Below, piece after piece: positions 42,930 through 52,433 of a stretch of DNA of 64,000 nt; within the stretch, counting starts at the first letter, position 1; the number at the start of each line of letters is the position of its first letter. Both the position numbers and the translations under genes were made by a program. The stretch lies in the NCBI GenBank assembly GCA_020634515.1, contig JACKBL010000002.1:620001-684000 (forward strand), in the 5' to 3' direction. Below the pieces are notes generated by a model. It saw nothing but the letters and a program-made list of their open reading frames with translations. It did no database searches and was not told the origin of the DNA. The DNA is from Ardenticatenales bacterium. Lineage in GTDB: Bacteria > Chloroflexota > Anaerolineae > Promineifilales > Promineifilaceae.

Positions 42930-43793
42930 ATGCGAGTCGTTTCAATGAAAGCCTTGCTGGAGACGGGCGTGCATTTTGGTCATCGCACCCGTCGTTGGCA
43001 TCCCCATATGAAGCCGTACATCTTTACCGAGCGCAACGGCATTCACATCCTTGACCTGCAACAAACCCTCTACATGATTGAAGAAGCTTACAGCCTGGTG
43101 CGCGATACCGTGGCGGAGGGCGGCTCCGTCCTGTTCGTGGGAACCAAGCGTCAGGCGCAGGACACCGTCGCCAAGGAAGCGGAACGCGCTCACCAGCCCT
43201 ACGTTAACCAGCGCTGGCTCGGCGGAACCCTGACCAACTGGCAGACGATCCGCCAGCGTATCAAGTACCTGGAGAAGCTGGAAAAGCGGCGGGACGAGGG
43301 CGAATTTGACCTGTTGAAGAAGAAAGAACGCCTGACCCTGGAGCGGGAAATCGAAAAGCTCAATACCCGCCTCGGTGGTATCCGCACGATGGACCGCCTC
43401 CCTGACTTGCTTTTTGTTGTAGACATCAGCAACGAAGAAACCGCCGTACGCGAGGCCAACATCCTGCAAATCCCCATCATTGCCATGGTGGATACCAACT
43501 GCGACCCCGATCCGATTGATTTTGTCATTCCGTCTAACGACGATGCGATTCGCGCCATCAAGCTCATTTGCGGTAAGATGGCGGATGCGGCGCTCGAAGG
43601 GATGTCGCTGCGAAAAGAGTCCATGGACGAAGCTGTGGGCGAATTCGAAGAGTACGACTACGAGGACGATGATCGCCTGCATGAGGCCACGGATGAAGAC
43701 CTGCTGGGTCGCTCGACACTGGCGAAGATCCGTGAGACGGAAGAGCCGTCCGACGATGAAGACAATGAAGACGAGTACAACGACGAGGACTAG
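42930..43793 (+). CDS. rpsB: ribosomal protein uS2 with acidic tail
   Basis: Small-subunit ribosomal protein, 287 aa from ATG 42930 (GGAG five bases upstream). Diagnostic segments are MKALLETGVHFGHRTRRWHP, NGIHILDLQQTL, VNQRWLGGTLTNWQTIRQR and IIAMVDTNCDPDPIDFVIP. The last 60 residues form a strongly acidic tail rich in Glu, Asp and Tyr (for example EEPSDDEDNEDEYNDED), longer than in the E. coli protein. It is the first gene of the rpsB-tsf-pyrH-frr-cdsA unit. Confidence 0.97.
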   Translation: MRVVSMKALLETGVHFGHRTRRWHPHMKPYIFTERNGIHILDLQQTLYMIEEAYSLVRDTVAEGGSVLFVGTKRQAQDTVAKEAERAHQPYVNQRWLGGTLTNWQTIRQRIKYLEKLEKRRDEGEFDLLKKKERLTLEREIEKLNTRLGGIRTMDRLPDLLFVVDISNEETAVREANILQIPIIAMVDTNCDPDPIDFVIPSNDDAIRAIKLICGKMADAALEGMSLRKESMDEAVGEFEEYDYEDDDRLHEATDEDLLGRSTLAKIRETEEPSDDEDNEDEYNDED

Positions 43794-43815
43794 AGCCTGT
43801 CATTGAGATGCGCGT

Positions 43816-43843
43816 AAGGGCAGACGTTCGTGTCTGCCCTTTT
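43816..43843 (+). terminator. hairpin between rpsB and tsf
   Basis: AAGGGCAGAC and GTCTGCCCTT form a 10-bp stem with a 6-base loop, followed by TTTT. It may partly terminate or attenuate transcription so that uS2 and EF-Ts are made in different amounts. Confidence 0.75.
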
Positions 43844-44007
43844 GCCGCGTATACGTCGCGGTATCGGTAAAAACCCACTGTATACGAACAAAAGCAAATT
43901 TGCGGGCGGTCGCGTAATACGCGGCGGCCTGATGTGTCTGGGTGATTATGGCCGAATTATCCCGGAGACAGATTGCCTCGTAGCCGAGGAAACAGGAGAT
44001 ATGACGC

Positions 44008-44607
44008 ATGAAGATTACGACCGATATGATCAGAGAGCTGCGCCAGGTAACGGGCGCGGGTGTGCTGGAAGCCAAGAAGATTCTGACGGAAACGAACGGC
44101 GATTTTGAGAAAGCCGTGGATGCGCTGCGCGAAAAGGGGCTGGCGAAGGCCGCCAAACGCTCCGCGCGTGACGCGAATGAAGGGGTGATTGAACTGTATG
44201 CGCATCCGGGGAACCGGGTTGGCGTTATTTTGGAGCTGAATTGTGAGACAGATTTCGTGGGACGTAATGAGCAGTTCCGCGAACTGGCGCACGATCTGGC
44301 GCTGCACATCGCGGCGATGTCCCCAAGCTACGTGAATATTGAAGATGTGCCGGCAGCCGAGCTGGAGCGCGAGATGAGTGTGCTGCGCGCGCAAGCCTTG
44401 AGTGAAGGCAAGCCGGAGGCGGTGGCGGAAAAGATCATCGCCGGCCGTATGAACAAATTCTATGAAGACACCTGTCTCATGGAACAGCCTTTCGTGAAGG
44501 ATGACAAGGTCAAGATTAAGGACATGATCACGGATGCCATTCGCGTGATGGGTGAAAACATCATGGTGCGCCGTTTCTCGCGTTATGAACTTGGCGAGGG
44601 GCTGTAA
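44008..44607 (+). CDS. tsf: elongation factor Ts (short form)
   Basis: Nucleotide exchange factor for EF-Tu, 199 aa. It starts MKITTDMIRELRQVTGAGVL with the UBA-like N-domain, then VGVILELNCETDFVGRNEQF (the TDFV exchange motif) and LALHIAAMSPSYV. It lacks the second half of the core found in the E. coli protein, as in Thermus and many Chloroflexota. ATG 44008 is preceded by CAGGAG. One TGCCGGCA octamer lies inside at 44348. Confidence 0.97.
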   Translation: MKITTDMIRELRQVTGAGVLEAKKILTETNGDFEKAVDALREKGLAKAAKRSARDANEGVIELYAHPGNRVGVILELNCETDFVGRNEQFRELAHDLALHIAAMSPSYVNIEDVPAAELEREMSVLRAQALSEGKPEAVAEKIIAGRMNKFYEDTCLMEQPFVKDDKVKIKDMITDAIRVMGENIMVRRFSRYELGEGL

Positions 44608-44626
44608 AGGATTGGTAACCGGAAGA

Positions 44627-44653
44627 GGGGCAGCGTCAAAACTGCCCCTTTTT
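44627..44653 (+). terminator. terminator after tsf
   Basis: GGGGCAG and CTGCCCC form a stem with an 8-base loop followed by TTTTT, 20 bp after the tsf stop. Confidence 0.78.
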
Positions 44654-44720
44654 GCTATCACGTCCCCGTCGCGGTGATGCCGGCATCACCCCATAAGAGA
44701 CAATGATGGAGTCAAGTTTG

Positions 44721-45437
44721 ATGCCAGAGATCAAATACAGACGCATTCTGCTGAAGTTGGGGGGCGAAGCAATGGCCGGACCCGATGGGTTCGGCATTGA
44801 CCCCATGCGCGCGGCGGAAGTTGCCGCGATAATCAAGAGCGTTTATGATTTAGGCGTGCAAGTCGCTGTCGTCATTGGCGCGGGCAACTTGTGGCGTGGT
44901 TCGGTCGGAATGCGTTTTGGCATGGAGCAGAGTACAGCCGACCACATGGGTATGATTGCCACCGTCATGAATGCGCTGGCCTTGCAAGATGCGCTGGAGC
45001 GCACGGGCATTGTCACCCGCGTGCAAACAGCGATTGAAATGCGTGCCGTAGCGGAACCGTACATCCGGCTGCGCGCGATGCGCCACCTGGACAAAGGTCG
45101 AGTCGTGATCATCGGCGGCGGCACGGGGAATCCATACTTCACCACGGACACGGCGGGCGCACTGCGCGCCATGGAAATTGGCGCGGATGTGCTGGTCAAG
45201 GCCACGAAGGTGGATGCGGTGTATGACAAAGACCCACATACCTACCCGGATGCGCGCCGTTTTCATCATTTGTCTTACATCGATTTTCTCAACCAGCGTT
45301 TGCGCGTGATGGATGGAACGGCTATTTCTCTTTGCATGGAGCACAACCTGCCGATTGTCGTGCTCAACTTGTGGGACGAGGGCAGCGTGGAAAAACTGAT
45401 CAGAGGAGAAGTCGTCGGCACGACTATTTCCAATTAA
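44721..45437 (+). CDS. pyrH: UMP kinase
   Basis: Phosphorylates UMP to UDP in pyrimidine synthesis; hexameric amino-acid-kinase-fold enzyme. The 238-aa protein from ATG 44721 begins MPEIKYRRILLKLGGEAM and has VAVVIGAGNLWRG, DHMGMIATVMNALALQDAL, VVIIGGGTGNPYFTTDTA and ADVLVKATKVDAVYDKDP. TGGAG lies about nine bases upstream of this start; ATG 44703 and 44706 would add six or five residues. Position between tsf and frr is the usual one. Confidence 0.96.
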   Translation: MPEIKYRRILLKLGGEAMAGPDGFGIDPMRAAEVAAIIKSVYDLGVQVAVVIGAGNLWRGSVGMRFGMEQSTADHMGMIATVMNALALQDALERTGIVTRVQTAIEMRAVAEPYIRLRAMRHLDKGRVVIIGGGTGNPYFTTDTAGALRAMEIGADVLVKATKVDAVYDKDPHTYPDARRFHHLSYIDFLNQRLRVMDGTAISLCMEHNLPIVVLNLWDEGSVEKLIRGEVVGTTISN

Positions 45438-45577
45438 CAAACAGGGACCGCGCGCGCCGCTTCTGGCCGCTGCCCACTATTTTTATTGTTGTTTTTTTCG
45501 CGTTTTTCCGCGTCATTTTTGAACGCGGGGTGCGAGTTAGAAATTCGCCCGACAAGGTGTTTTCGAAGGAGGCTCTG

Positions 45578-46135
45578 ATGATTCTTGAACTTCTACAGGA
45601 CGCGGAAGAACGAATGAAGGGTGCTATTAAATCTCTGGAGGATGATCTGGCTTCTTATCGCACCGGACGCGCCTCCCCGCATTTGTTGGACCGTCTGATG
45701 GTTGAGGTTTATGGCATGGAAATGCCCCTCAACCAGCTCGCGTTGGTTTCCGTGCCTGAGCCGCAGCAATTGGGCATTCGTCCTTTCGATGCCCGTACGT
45801 TGTCAGCCATCGAACGCGCCATTTTCAAGTCCGATCTGGGTTTGACGCCCAACAATGATGGCAAAATCATTCGGCTGAACATTCCCATGTTGACGGAAGA
45901 GCGCCGGCGGCAATTAACGCGGCTGGTAGGGGGGCGGGTCGAGGACGCCAAGGTGGCGGTGCGGAATGTGCGACGCGACGTGCTGAATGATTTCCGCGAC
46001 TTGAAAAACGAATCGGATATCACCGAGGATGAATTCTTCAGGGCGCAGGATCAACTGGATGAACTGACGAAGAAGTTCGTGGAAAAGATTGATCAACTGG
46101 GACGAGCCAAAAACGCTGAAATTATGGAAGTCTAG
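45578..46135 (+). CDS. frr: ribosome recycling factor
   Basis: Releases ribosomes from mRNA after termination together with EF-G. The 185-aa protein from ATG 45578 (AAGGAGG upstream) has YRTGRASPHLLDRLMVEVYG, LNQLALVSVPEPQQLGIRPF, KIIRLNIPMLTEERRRQL and the C-terminal helical AVRNVRRDVLNDF. Length is normal. The open frame from 45332 overlaps pyrH and is not used. Confidence 0.97.
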   Translation: MILELLQDAEERMKGAIKSLEDDLASYRTGRASPHLLDRLMVEVYGMEMPLNQLALVSVPEPQQLGIRPFDARTLSAIERAIFKSDLGLTPNNDGKIIRLNIPMLTEERRRQLTRLVGGRVEDAKVAVRNVRRDVLNDFRDLKNESDITEDEFFRAQDQLDELTKKFVEKIDQLGRAKNAEIMEV

Positions 46136-46153
46136 TCGCGTTCCCTCTCCGTT

Positions 46154-46951
46154 ATGTTCTGGCAGCGATTACTTGTAACACTCGCGCTTGGTCCGCTGGC
46201 TCTCTACCTGGTCTACCTGGGGGGCTGGTTCTATTTTCTGCCGCTGCTGCTTATGCTGCTGCTGGCAACGGTTGAGTATTGCCATTTGTTGCAGCATTTG
46301 GGTTGGAAGCCGCTGGTGTGGTTGTTGCTGCCGGCAAATCTCCTCTTCTTCGTTGATGGTCAATGGCCGGACCTGGGGCTGCTGAACGTGGCGTTTGCCA
46401 TCACCCTGTTTGCCACGATGCTGTATGGTCTCTGGTTGTATGAGGGCCGGCATAGTGAGACAGCAGCGGCGGATTGGTTGACGATGAATGCCGGCATTCT
46501 TATCGTCGGCTGGCTTGGCAGTCACTTCTTTCGCCTGCGCAACGTGCTCACGCAGCCCTGGCAATGGACCGCATTGGCCCTGGTTGCCATCTGGGTCGCC
46601 GATTCCGCCGCTTATGCTTTTGGCAAACGCTTTGGACGGCGCAAACTCGCCCCTCGCCTCAGCCCTAACAAGACCGTCGAAGGGTACATCAGTGGCATCA
46701 TTGCCGGCACGGCCCTGTCCGTCATCGCCGCCTCCCTACTGCATCTCCCTGTTGGCCTGGCCGGCCTCTTCGGCCTGCTCACCTGCACATTCAGCCCCGC
46801 GGGCGACCTGGCAATCTCTCTCCTAAAAAGGCAGGCCGGCGTCAAGGATTCCGGCAATTTGCTTCCGGGGCATGGCGGCGCGCTGGACCGCGTGGACAGC
46901 CTGCTCTGGTCCGTGACAATTGCTTACTACTTTGTCATATTTCTCGCTTGA
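46154..46951 (+). CDS. cdsA: phosphatidate cytidylyltransferase
   Basis: Makes CDP-diacylglycerol from phosphatidic acid and CTP, the branch point of phospholipid synthesis, in the membrane. The 265-aa protein has about seven hydrophobic segments and the family signature near the C-terminus: SLLKRQAGVKDSGNLLPGHG then GALDRVDSLLW. The mid-region has DSAAYAFGKRFGRRKLAPRL and SPNKTVEGYISG. It follows frr by 18 bp, as in many bacteria, and contains three TGCCGGCA copies. Confidence 0.95.
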   Translation: MFWQRLLVTLALGPLALYLVYLGGWFYFLPLLLMLLLATVEYCHLLQHLGWKPLVWLLLPANLLFFVDGQWPDLGLLNVAFAITLFATMLYGLWLYEGRHSETAAADWLTMNAGILIVGWLGSHFFRLRNVLTQPWQWTALALVAIWVADSAAYAFGKRFGRRKLAPRLSPNKTVEGYISGIIAGTALSVIAASLLHLPVGLAGLFGLLTCTFSPAGDLAISLLKRQAGVKDSGNLLPGHGGALDRVDSLLWSVTIAYYFVIFLA

Positions 46952-47046
46952 AGGAATCGCTCGTTATCTTGCATCCGGCGCGCCGCACCTCGTGCCCGTC
47001 CATCTATCCCACTTCCCACTGTTCACGCTTTTCCCAGGAGCTGCGC

Positions 47047-48069
47047 ATGTCCAAAATTGTGACAATTGAACGTTTCGTCTACGATAACCAGCCTACTCAT
47101 GCGCGTGGCGAATTCACCAACCTGTTGTACGACATCGCCCTCGCCGCCAAAGTGATTGCCCACAAAACCAATCGCGCCGGTCTTACGGATATTCTCGGGC
47201 GGGCGGGCGCCGTCAACATTCAAGGTGAAGAACAGCAGAAACTGGACGTCTACGCTGACGACATCATTTTTCGCCTGTGCGACCATACCGGGCGCTTGTG
47301 CGTCATGGCCTCGGAGGAGCAAGAAGATATCCTGGAGATTCCCCCACAGTTTCAGAAAGGTTCGTACGTCCTCATCTACGACCCCCTTGACGGCTCCTCC
47401 AACATTGACGTTAATGTGAGTATTGGCACGATCTTCGCTATCTATCGTTGCCTCGATTGGGCCAACCGCGGGCGTCTGGAAGACTGTTTGCAGCCAGGGC
47501 GCAAGCTCGTCGCGGCGGGGTATGTGCTCTATGGCTCCAGCACCATGCTGGTCTACAGTACGGGACACGGCGTCCACGGATTTACGCTCGATCCGGAGTT
47601 GGGTGAGTTTCTCCTTTCACACGAAAACATGACTTTGCCCAACCCGCCCAGGTTCTACAGCGTCAACCATGCGTACTATCGCCACTGGACGCCCGGTGTG
47701 CAAAAATATGTGCGCTGGCTGCAAGGTGTGGAACCGGACGCGCCCCCATCGCCTGCCCTGTCTGAACGATACATTGGCTCCATGGTTGCGGATTTCCACC
47801 GGAACCTCCTGCGCGGCGGCGTTTTCCTTTATCCGGCGGAGGCGCAGAAGCCGCAGGGGAAGATCCGCTTGTTATATGAAGCCGCTCCCTTGAGCTACCT
47901 GGCGGAGCAGGCAGGCGGATATGGCTCCACAGGATGCGGGCCGATTCTCGACGTTGTTCCTACGGCTTTGCACCAGCGGACGCCGCTTTTCATTGGCAAT
48001 CGTGCTCTCGTGGAACAGGCCGAAGCATTTATCGCCGCGGAAATGGCGCCCGTCAAGGGGGCCGTCTGA
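47047..48069 (+). CDS. fbp: class I fructose-1,6-bisphosphatase
   Basis: Gluconeogenic phosphatase converting fructose 1,6-bisphosphate to fructose 6-phosphate. The 340-aa protein from ATG 47047 (AGGAG upstream) has VMASEEQEDIL and YVLIYDPLDGSSNIDVNVSI, the two metal-binding blocks, then RYIGSMVADFHRNLLRGGVF and KIRLLYEAAPLSYLAEQAGG, the substrate-binding blocks. It lies 95 bp after cdsA and could share the operon; this gene pairing is not usual. Confidence 0.95.
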   Translation: MSKIVTIERFVYDNQPTHARGEFTNLLYDIALAAKVIAHKTNRAGLTDILGRAGAVNIQGEEQQKLDVYADDIIFRLCDHTGRLCVMASEEQEDILEIPPQFQKGSYVLIYDPLDGSSNIDVNVSIGTIFAIYRCLDWANRGRLEDCLQPGRKLVAAGYVLYGSSTMLVYSTGHGVHGFTLDPELGEFLLSHENMTLPNPPRFYSVNHAYYRHWTPGVQKYVRWLQGVEPDAPPSPALSERYIGSMVADFHRNLLRGGVFLYPAEAQKPQGKIRLLYEAAPLSYLAEQAGGYGSTGCGPILDVVPTALHQRTPLFIGNRALVEQAEAFIAAEMAPVKGAV

Positions 48070-48345
48070 AACGACTTTCTCGATGTCCTGGAGCCGGGAA
48101 GCAGAGCGGCACGAATATCATTCGGTTGACCGGGCGGCGAACGGTCATTATGTCGGAGAAGGGGAATGGTTGATGCCGGCATCATACAGTACAGCTACCG
48201 ACGCGCAACTATTCACGACCACCTTCCCGGAAGTTGTATTGAGGCGAAATGACTTCAATGAGACGTATTTGGCCGGAAAGCGAGCTTCTGGGAAGGTTTG
48301 TGGGGGCATATCCCCTGAGGCTGAACAGCCCACCGACGAAAGACT

Positions 48346-48374
48346 TTGACGAGACCAGGCAGGCGTGTTATACT
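48346..48374 (+). promoter_or_regulatory. strong promoter-like sequence upstream of rho
   Basis: TTGACG (48346-48351) and TATACT (48369-48374) are separated by 17 bp, close to the sigma-70 consensus. The next supported gene downstream is rho at 49310, more than 900 bp away, so the pair either serves an unrecognised RNA or gives rho a long leader. Confidence 0.6.
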
Positions 48375-48918
48375 TCAGGCTGCCTGGTAATTCTCGCAAA
48401 CGCACTTTTCCCTTGACCTCAGCAACCAACCAATTTTCTTCCCACAAGTCGGCATTACTTGGCTCCCCAACGTTTACTTCAAGATTCAACGATTGCTATT
48501 CCAGTATGCTGGCTTTGTCCGTTTGCGATCCGAAGGTGGGGGTTTGTTCGGATTTCTTCTTTCGAGTCAACCTGATGGCAGCGTAATTCATGCCAGAGAC
48601 TCCGCCTGATTTAGGCGGTGATTCAGCCTATTAAATCACCCAGGTTCTGTCGGGCTGCTGCACCAAGTAAACGACCCGCTAACGCTGTTACACGCTTCGC
48701 AGTCCGCTTCCTGCTGACCCCGCTCCGAGGAAGACGCCTCTTGCGAACTGGTTTTCAGCACACAGCGCGCCATTCTGAGCCATGTTGGCTCCGGCGTCGC
48801 CTCTTTTTTGATTAGTTGGCAGCAGTCGCTTCCCTGTAAACAGGAGATAGCGGAATTAGCGTGGCAAGGGTACTCTGTTCGTAACTGCTGACGTTGCCAT
48901 TCCGTAGTTCTTTGCATC

Positions 48919-48992
48919 GTCACTCCTAAGCCAGATTGGCCCCATTTTCTCTGGTGAAATGGGTCCAATCTCCAGAGAGCGTTAGTAGTTAC
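48919..48992 (+). repeat. MITE-like intergenic element, copy 6 (short)
   Basis: A 74-bp copy with GTCACTCCTAAGCCAGATTGG at the left and CCAGAGAGCGTTAGTAGTTAC at the right; the centre is shortened, leaving CCCATTTTCTCTGGTGAAATGGG as an almost continuous hairpin. Confidence 0.7.
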
Positions 48993-49309
48993 CTCTGTTC
49001 ATGAATTGATGGAGAAGCGCACGCTGACTTGTTTTACTGTTCTGCCGGTAAGTGTCAGTATTGGCAGATAGGCTTCCCCGCTTACCAGAAGGCCAGGAAA
49101 GTAGGGAAATGTCTTTGATAGTCACTCAGGCCAGGGGCGGCAAAGTGGGCCAGTCTCCCGTTGCGCGTGGTGGCAAAACCCTGAATCTGATAAGAAATGA
49201 ATAATGACAATCGGCATGATTTGTGCCGGCATTTCGTGGTTGGCCTCCGCGCGCGCCGCCTGGTGTGCATCGCCCCAACCATAGACTTTCACGTGGAGAT
49301 TGATAAACA

Positions 49310-50593
49310 ATGATGGACATTGTGCAACTTGAGGCCAAGAAAGTTGGCGAACTACGTAACATCGCCCGCGAACTGACCGTTAACGGCTTCAGTACGATGA
49401 AAAAACAGCGCCTCGTCTACGAGATATTGCGCGCACAGGCTAAAGCACAGGGGCTTGATTTCCGCGGCGGCGTGTTGGAAATCATCGAAGATGACAAACA
49501 ACCCATTGGCTTCCTGCGCACCAACCCCAATTACACCGCCGGCCCTGACGACATCTACGTTTCCAATTCCCAGATTCGTCGCCTCGGCCTGCGTACTGGC
49601 GACATGGTGATCGGCCAGGTACGGATTCCCAAAGAGAACGAAAAGTACCACAGCCTCTTGCGCGTCGAGTCCGTAAACGCCAGTAACCCGGAAGAAGCCA
49701 AACGCCGTCCCCACTACGAGGACCTCACCCCCATCTTCCCTCTGGAAAAATTGAAGCTGGAAACCCTGCCGAACGTTCTTTCCACCCGGATGCTCGATCT
49801 TGTCGCACCCATCGGTCGAGGACAGCGCGGTCTCATCGTTTCTCCGCCCAAAGCAGGCAAGACGACCGTACTCAAAGAAATCGCCAACGGCATTTCCGAG
49901 AACTACACCGACATCTATCTCCTCGTCGCCCTTATCGGTGAGCGTCCCGAGGAAGTGACCGACATGGAGCGTTCCGTCGAAGGCGAAGTAGTCAGCTCAA
50001 CCTTCGATGAACCCGTGAAGAGCCACTGCCGCGTTGCTGAGATGGCTCTGGAGCGCGCCCGCCGCCTGGTGGAATCCGGCAAAGATGTGGTCATACTGCT
50101 GGACTCTATCACCCGCCTCGCCCGTGCCTATAACCTCACAGTGCCTCCCAGCGGGCGCACGCTCTCCGGCGGTCTGGACCCCACGGCCCTCTACCCGCCC
50201 AAGCGCTTCTTTGGCGCTGCCCGCAACCTGGAAGAAGGTGGCAGCCTCACCATCATCGGCACCTGCCTGGTGGACACCGGTAGCCGCATGGACGACGTGA
50301 TCTACGAGGAATTCAAGGGCACGGGCAACATGGAACTGGTCCTGAGCCGCCGCCTGCAAGAGCGTCGCATCTTCCCCGCCTACGATATTGAACGTTCCAG
50401 CACCCGCCGCGAGGAACTGTTGCTCTCGGGGGATGAGTTGCAGCGCGTCTACACGATGCGGCGTATGTTGGCGCACCTTATGGACACGCCTGGCTACGAC
50501 ATCAGCAGCGCCACAGGGGCCGTGTTGCAACGGATGCGCGAAACTCGCAACAATTACGAGTTCCTGGAAAACCTGACCAAAGATATGATGTAA
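49310..50593 (+). CDS. rho: transcription termination factor Rho
   Basis: Hexameric RNA-dependent ATPase that ends transcription. The 427-aa protein has the N-terminal helical part (LEAKKVGELRNIARELTVNG), the cold-shock-like RNA-binding domain (GGVLEIIEDDKQPIGFLR ... YVSNSQIRRLGLRTGDMVIG), Walker A SPPKAGKTTVLKEIA, Walker B DVVILLDSITRLARAYN, the Q-loop-like LTVPPSGRTLSGGLDPTALY and GTGNMELVLSRRLQERRIFP. ATG 49310 and 49313 are adjacent options. No TGCCGGCA copy lies in the gene. Confidence 0.97.
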   Translation: MMDIVQLEAKKVGELRNIARELTVNGFSTMKKQRLVYEILRAQAKAQGLDFRGGVLEIIEDDKQPIGFLRTNPNYTAGPDDIYVSNSQIRRLGLRTGDMVIGQVRIPKENEKYHSLLRVESVNASNPEEAKRRPHYEDLTPIFPLEKLKLETLPNVLSTRMLDLVAPIGRGQRGLIVSPPKAGKTTVLKEIANGISENYTDIYLLVALIGERPEEVTDMERSVEGEVVSSTFDEPVKSHCRVAEMALERARRLVESGKDVVILLDSITRLARAYNLTVPPSGRTLSGGLDPTALYPPKRFFGAARNLEEGGSLTIIGTCLVDTGSRMDDVIYEEFKGTGNMELVLSRRLQERRIFPAYDIERSSTRREELLLSGDELQRVYTMRRMLAHLMDTPGYDISSATGAVLQRMRETRNNYEFLENLTKDMM

Positions 50594-51078
50594 CCCTATT
50601 CGACGTCAAGGGGACATGTACTGGAACCTCCCCGGAAGCTCAATGCAAAACGGCTTCCGGAAAGGTGCGGTAGAATGAGCCTGAACGCAGCCTTTTGGCT
50701 GTTTCACGGTGGTCTGTCGCCCGGCAGGCCGTGTATTGATGGTGTCTCTCGCCGCGCGGCGGGAGGCCCCTATCTTTCCCTTCTCAAGTCTGGCGAAATC
50801 CACCCATCGTGATCGGCGTCGAGGCTTTAGCCGGGTCAAAGCCCCCCCGTGGGCCGACTGAAGCCCCTACTCCCAAAACGCCGCTGCCCTGTTCCCTTTC
50901 TCCTTCCCCGTTGGCGCAAAATCCGCTTGTTTGTGCACGCAGCATGGCCGGCGCGCGTCAGGCGTCAGGCGTGGATACGCCGGTTCATGAGGGGCGGCTT
51001 GGAAAAGTCGCCCCGGTCAGCGACCCTGTTTTTGTCCCTGGTGGTCTTTATGATACGATCTGGTAGAGGCAAAACGTT
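50594..51078. other. intergenic region after rho
   Basis: CCGGAAGC (50632-50639) and GCTTCCGG (50653-50660) form a hairpin that may terminate rho. The rest, up to the LysM/M23 peptidase gene, shows no supported gene or clear promoter. Confidence 0.5.
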
Positions 51079-52170
51079 ATGAATAAAGGTACAAACGGTT
51101 TCTGGCAGCGTTATGGCGGGCACCTGGTGCTGTTCGTAGTGGCTCTGCTTGTATTTGTGTGGGCGCGAACCAGCGCGGCCAAAACACTGTTTGATTTTGG
51201 CTGGAATAGTGAGCCGGCAGCGGAGCAGGTATCGGAGCAAAGCGTGCCGGATACCGCGCTGCCGTCCGCCACAATCACGCCGCTGGACGATGACATGGTC
51301 GTGGACATGGACCAACTGCCCATTATGAACAATACGGGTCTCTCGCCCGAACTCAATCCGATTACTTTTGCCGGCAAAAAACCCACCGTTACCTACGAAA
51401 CATACACCGTTAAGCAGTACGACACGCCAAATGGCATTGCCCAGAAGTTTGGCATCAACGCGGAAACCTTATTGGGTGGCAACCCCCAACTAAGTCAGGA
51501 AGCCAGCCTGCTCCAGGTAGGCATGGAACTAAAAATCCTGCCAATCGACGGCGTTCTTCATGATGTGCAGGCAGGTGATACGGTCGAAACCGTGGCCGCC
51601 AAGTACAGCGTCTCCGTGGACGACATTATTAACTATGCGCCCAACAACCTGGAATTCCCCTACCGCCTTTACCCCGATACGCAAATCATGGTTCCCGGCG
51701 CGGTGCGTGAGGTGTTTGTCTGGAATCCACCCACCATTTCTACTTCGACATCTTCCAGCAGCGGAAACGGCTTTGGTATTAAGCCCCTGGTTGTCGGCAC
51801 AGGCACATTTGTCTGGCCGGTAAATGGGCGGCGCATCACCCAGTACTACTGGTACGGGCATCGCGGCATTGATGTTGCCCTGGCGCAAGGCTCGCCCGTT
51901 TTTGCGTCCGATACGGGTACGGTGGTTTGGGCAGATTGGAACATTCACTGCTATGGCAACCTGATCGTCGTTGATCACGGCAATGGCTTTGTCACGTTCT
52001 ATGCTCACCTTAGCGCTATCAACGTCTATCCCGGACAGATTGTGACCCAGGGGCAGGTGATGGGCGCGGTGGGCACGACGGGTTGCTCCTCCGGTCCCCA
52101 TTTGCACTTTGAGATTCGTCTGAACGGCGTGCAGCAAGACCCGTTTTGGGCCGGCTATCTCTCGAATTAG
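51079..52170 (+). CDS. LysM and M23 peptidase domain protein
   Basis: A 363-aa predicted cell-wall hydrolase or hydrolase activator. A membrane segment at residues about 14-32 (GGHLVLFVVALLVFVWA) serves as signal anchor. Two LysM-like repeats follow at about 107-153 (YETYTVKQYDTPNGIAQKFG) and 158-207 (HDVQAGDTVETVAAKYSVSV). A Ser/Thr-rich linker leads to the M23 domain at about 245-355 with GHRGIDVALAQGSPVFA, DHGNGFVTFYAHLS and GPHLHFEIR, which carry the zinc ligands. It probably cuts peptidoglycan cross-links outside the membrane. Confidence 0.92.
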   Translation: MNKGTNGFWQRYGGHLVLFVVALLVFVWARTSAAKTLFDFGWNSEPAAEQVSEQSVPDTALPSATITPLDDDMVVDMDQLPIMNNTGLSPELNPITFAGKKPTVTYETYTVKQYDTPNGIAQKFGINAETLLGGNPQLSQEASLLQVGMELKILPIDGVLHDVQAGDTVETVAAKYSVSVDDIINYAPNNLEFPYRLYPDTQIMVPGAVREVFVWNPPTISTSTSSSSGNGFGIKPLVVGTGTFVWPVNGRRITQYYWYGHRGIDVALAQGSPVFASDTGTVVWADWNIHCYGNLIVVDHGNGFVTFYAHLSAINVYPGQIVTQGQVMGAVGTTGCSSGPHLHFEIRLNGVQQDPFWAGYLSN

Positions 52171-52433
52171 CCCCTGTTTTCCCTGCTTCAACCTGCATTG
52201 AGCAAAGCCGAACGGTTCAGCCTGATCTGCGTAAAGCCCCACCGCGTTCTTGGGGATGGTTGTGCTGCGCTCGTGGCGCGCCAATTCGTCAGGCATGGCA
52301 ACCTGTGGCACAATGGAATAGCTTTTCGCGGCCAGGTTTTGCCCAAAATCAGCTTCGGATCACCCCGCAAGCAAGACACCGTGGCCTAATTCCATTTCAT
52401 GCCTGTTGCGCCCGTCACCCAGAGGCCGTTGCC

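Larger units (their letters stand above)
48070..49309. other. 1.24-kb stretch without a supported gene
   Basis: The stretch between fbp and rho holds a promoter-like pair at 48346-48374, a small CCGCC/GGCGG hairpin near 48605, the MITE-like copy at 48919-48992 and TGCCGGCA octamers at 48174 and 49224. The longest open frames (48636-48968 minus, 48365-48586 plus) do not look like proteins. An untranslated RNA or a long rho leader is possible. Confidence 0.5.

Noticed and set aside
48636..48968. 110-residue open frame between fbp and rho
   Set aside because: No start signal, no protein-like pattern, and it runs into a MITE-like element.
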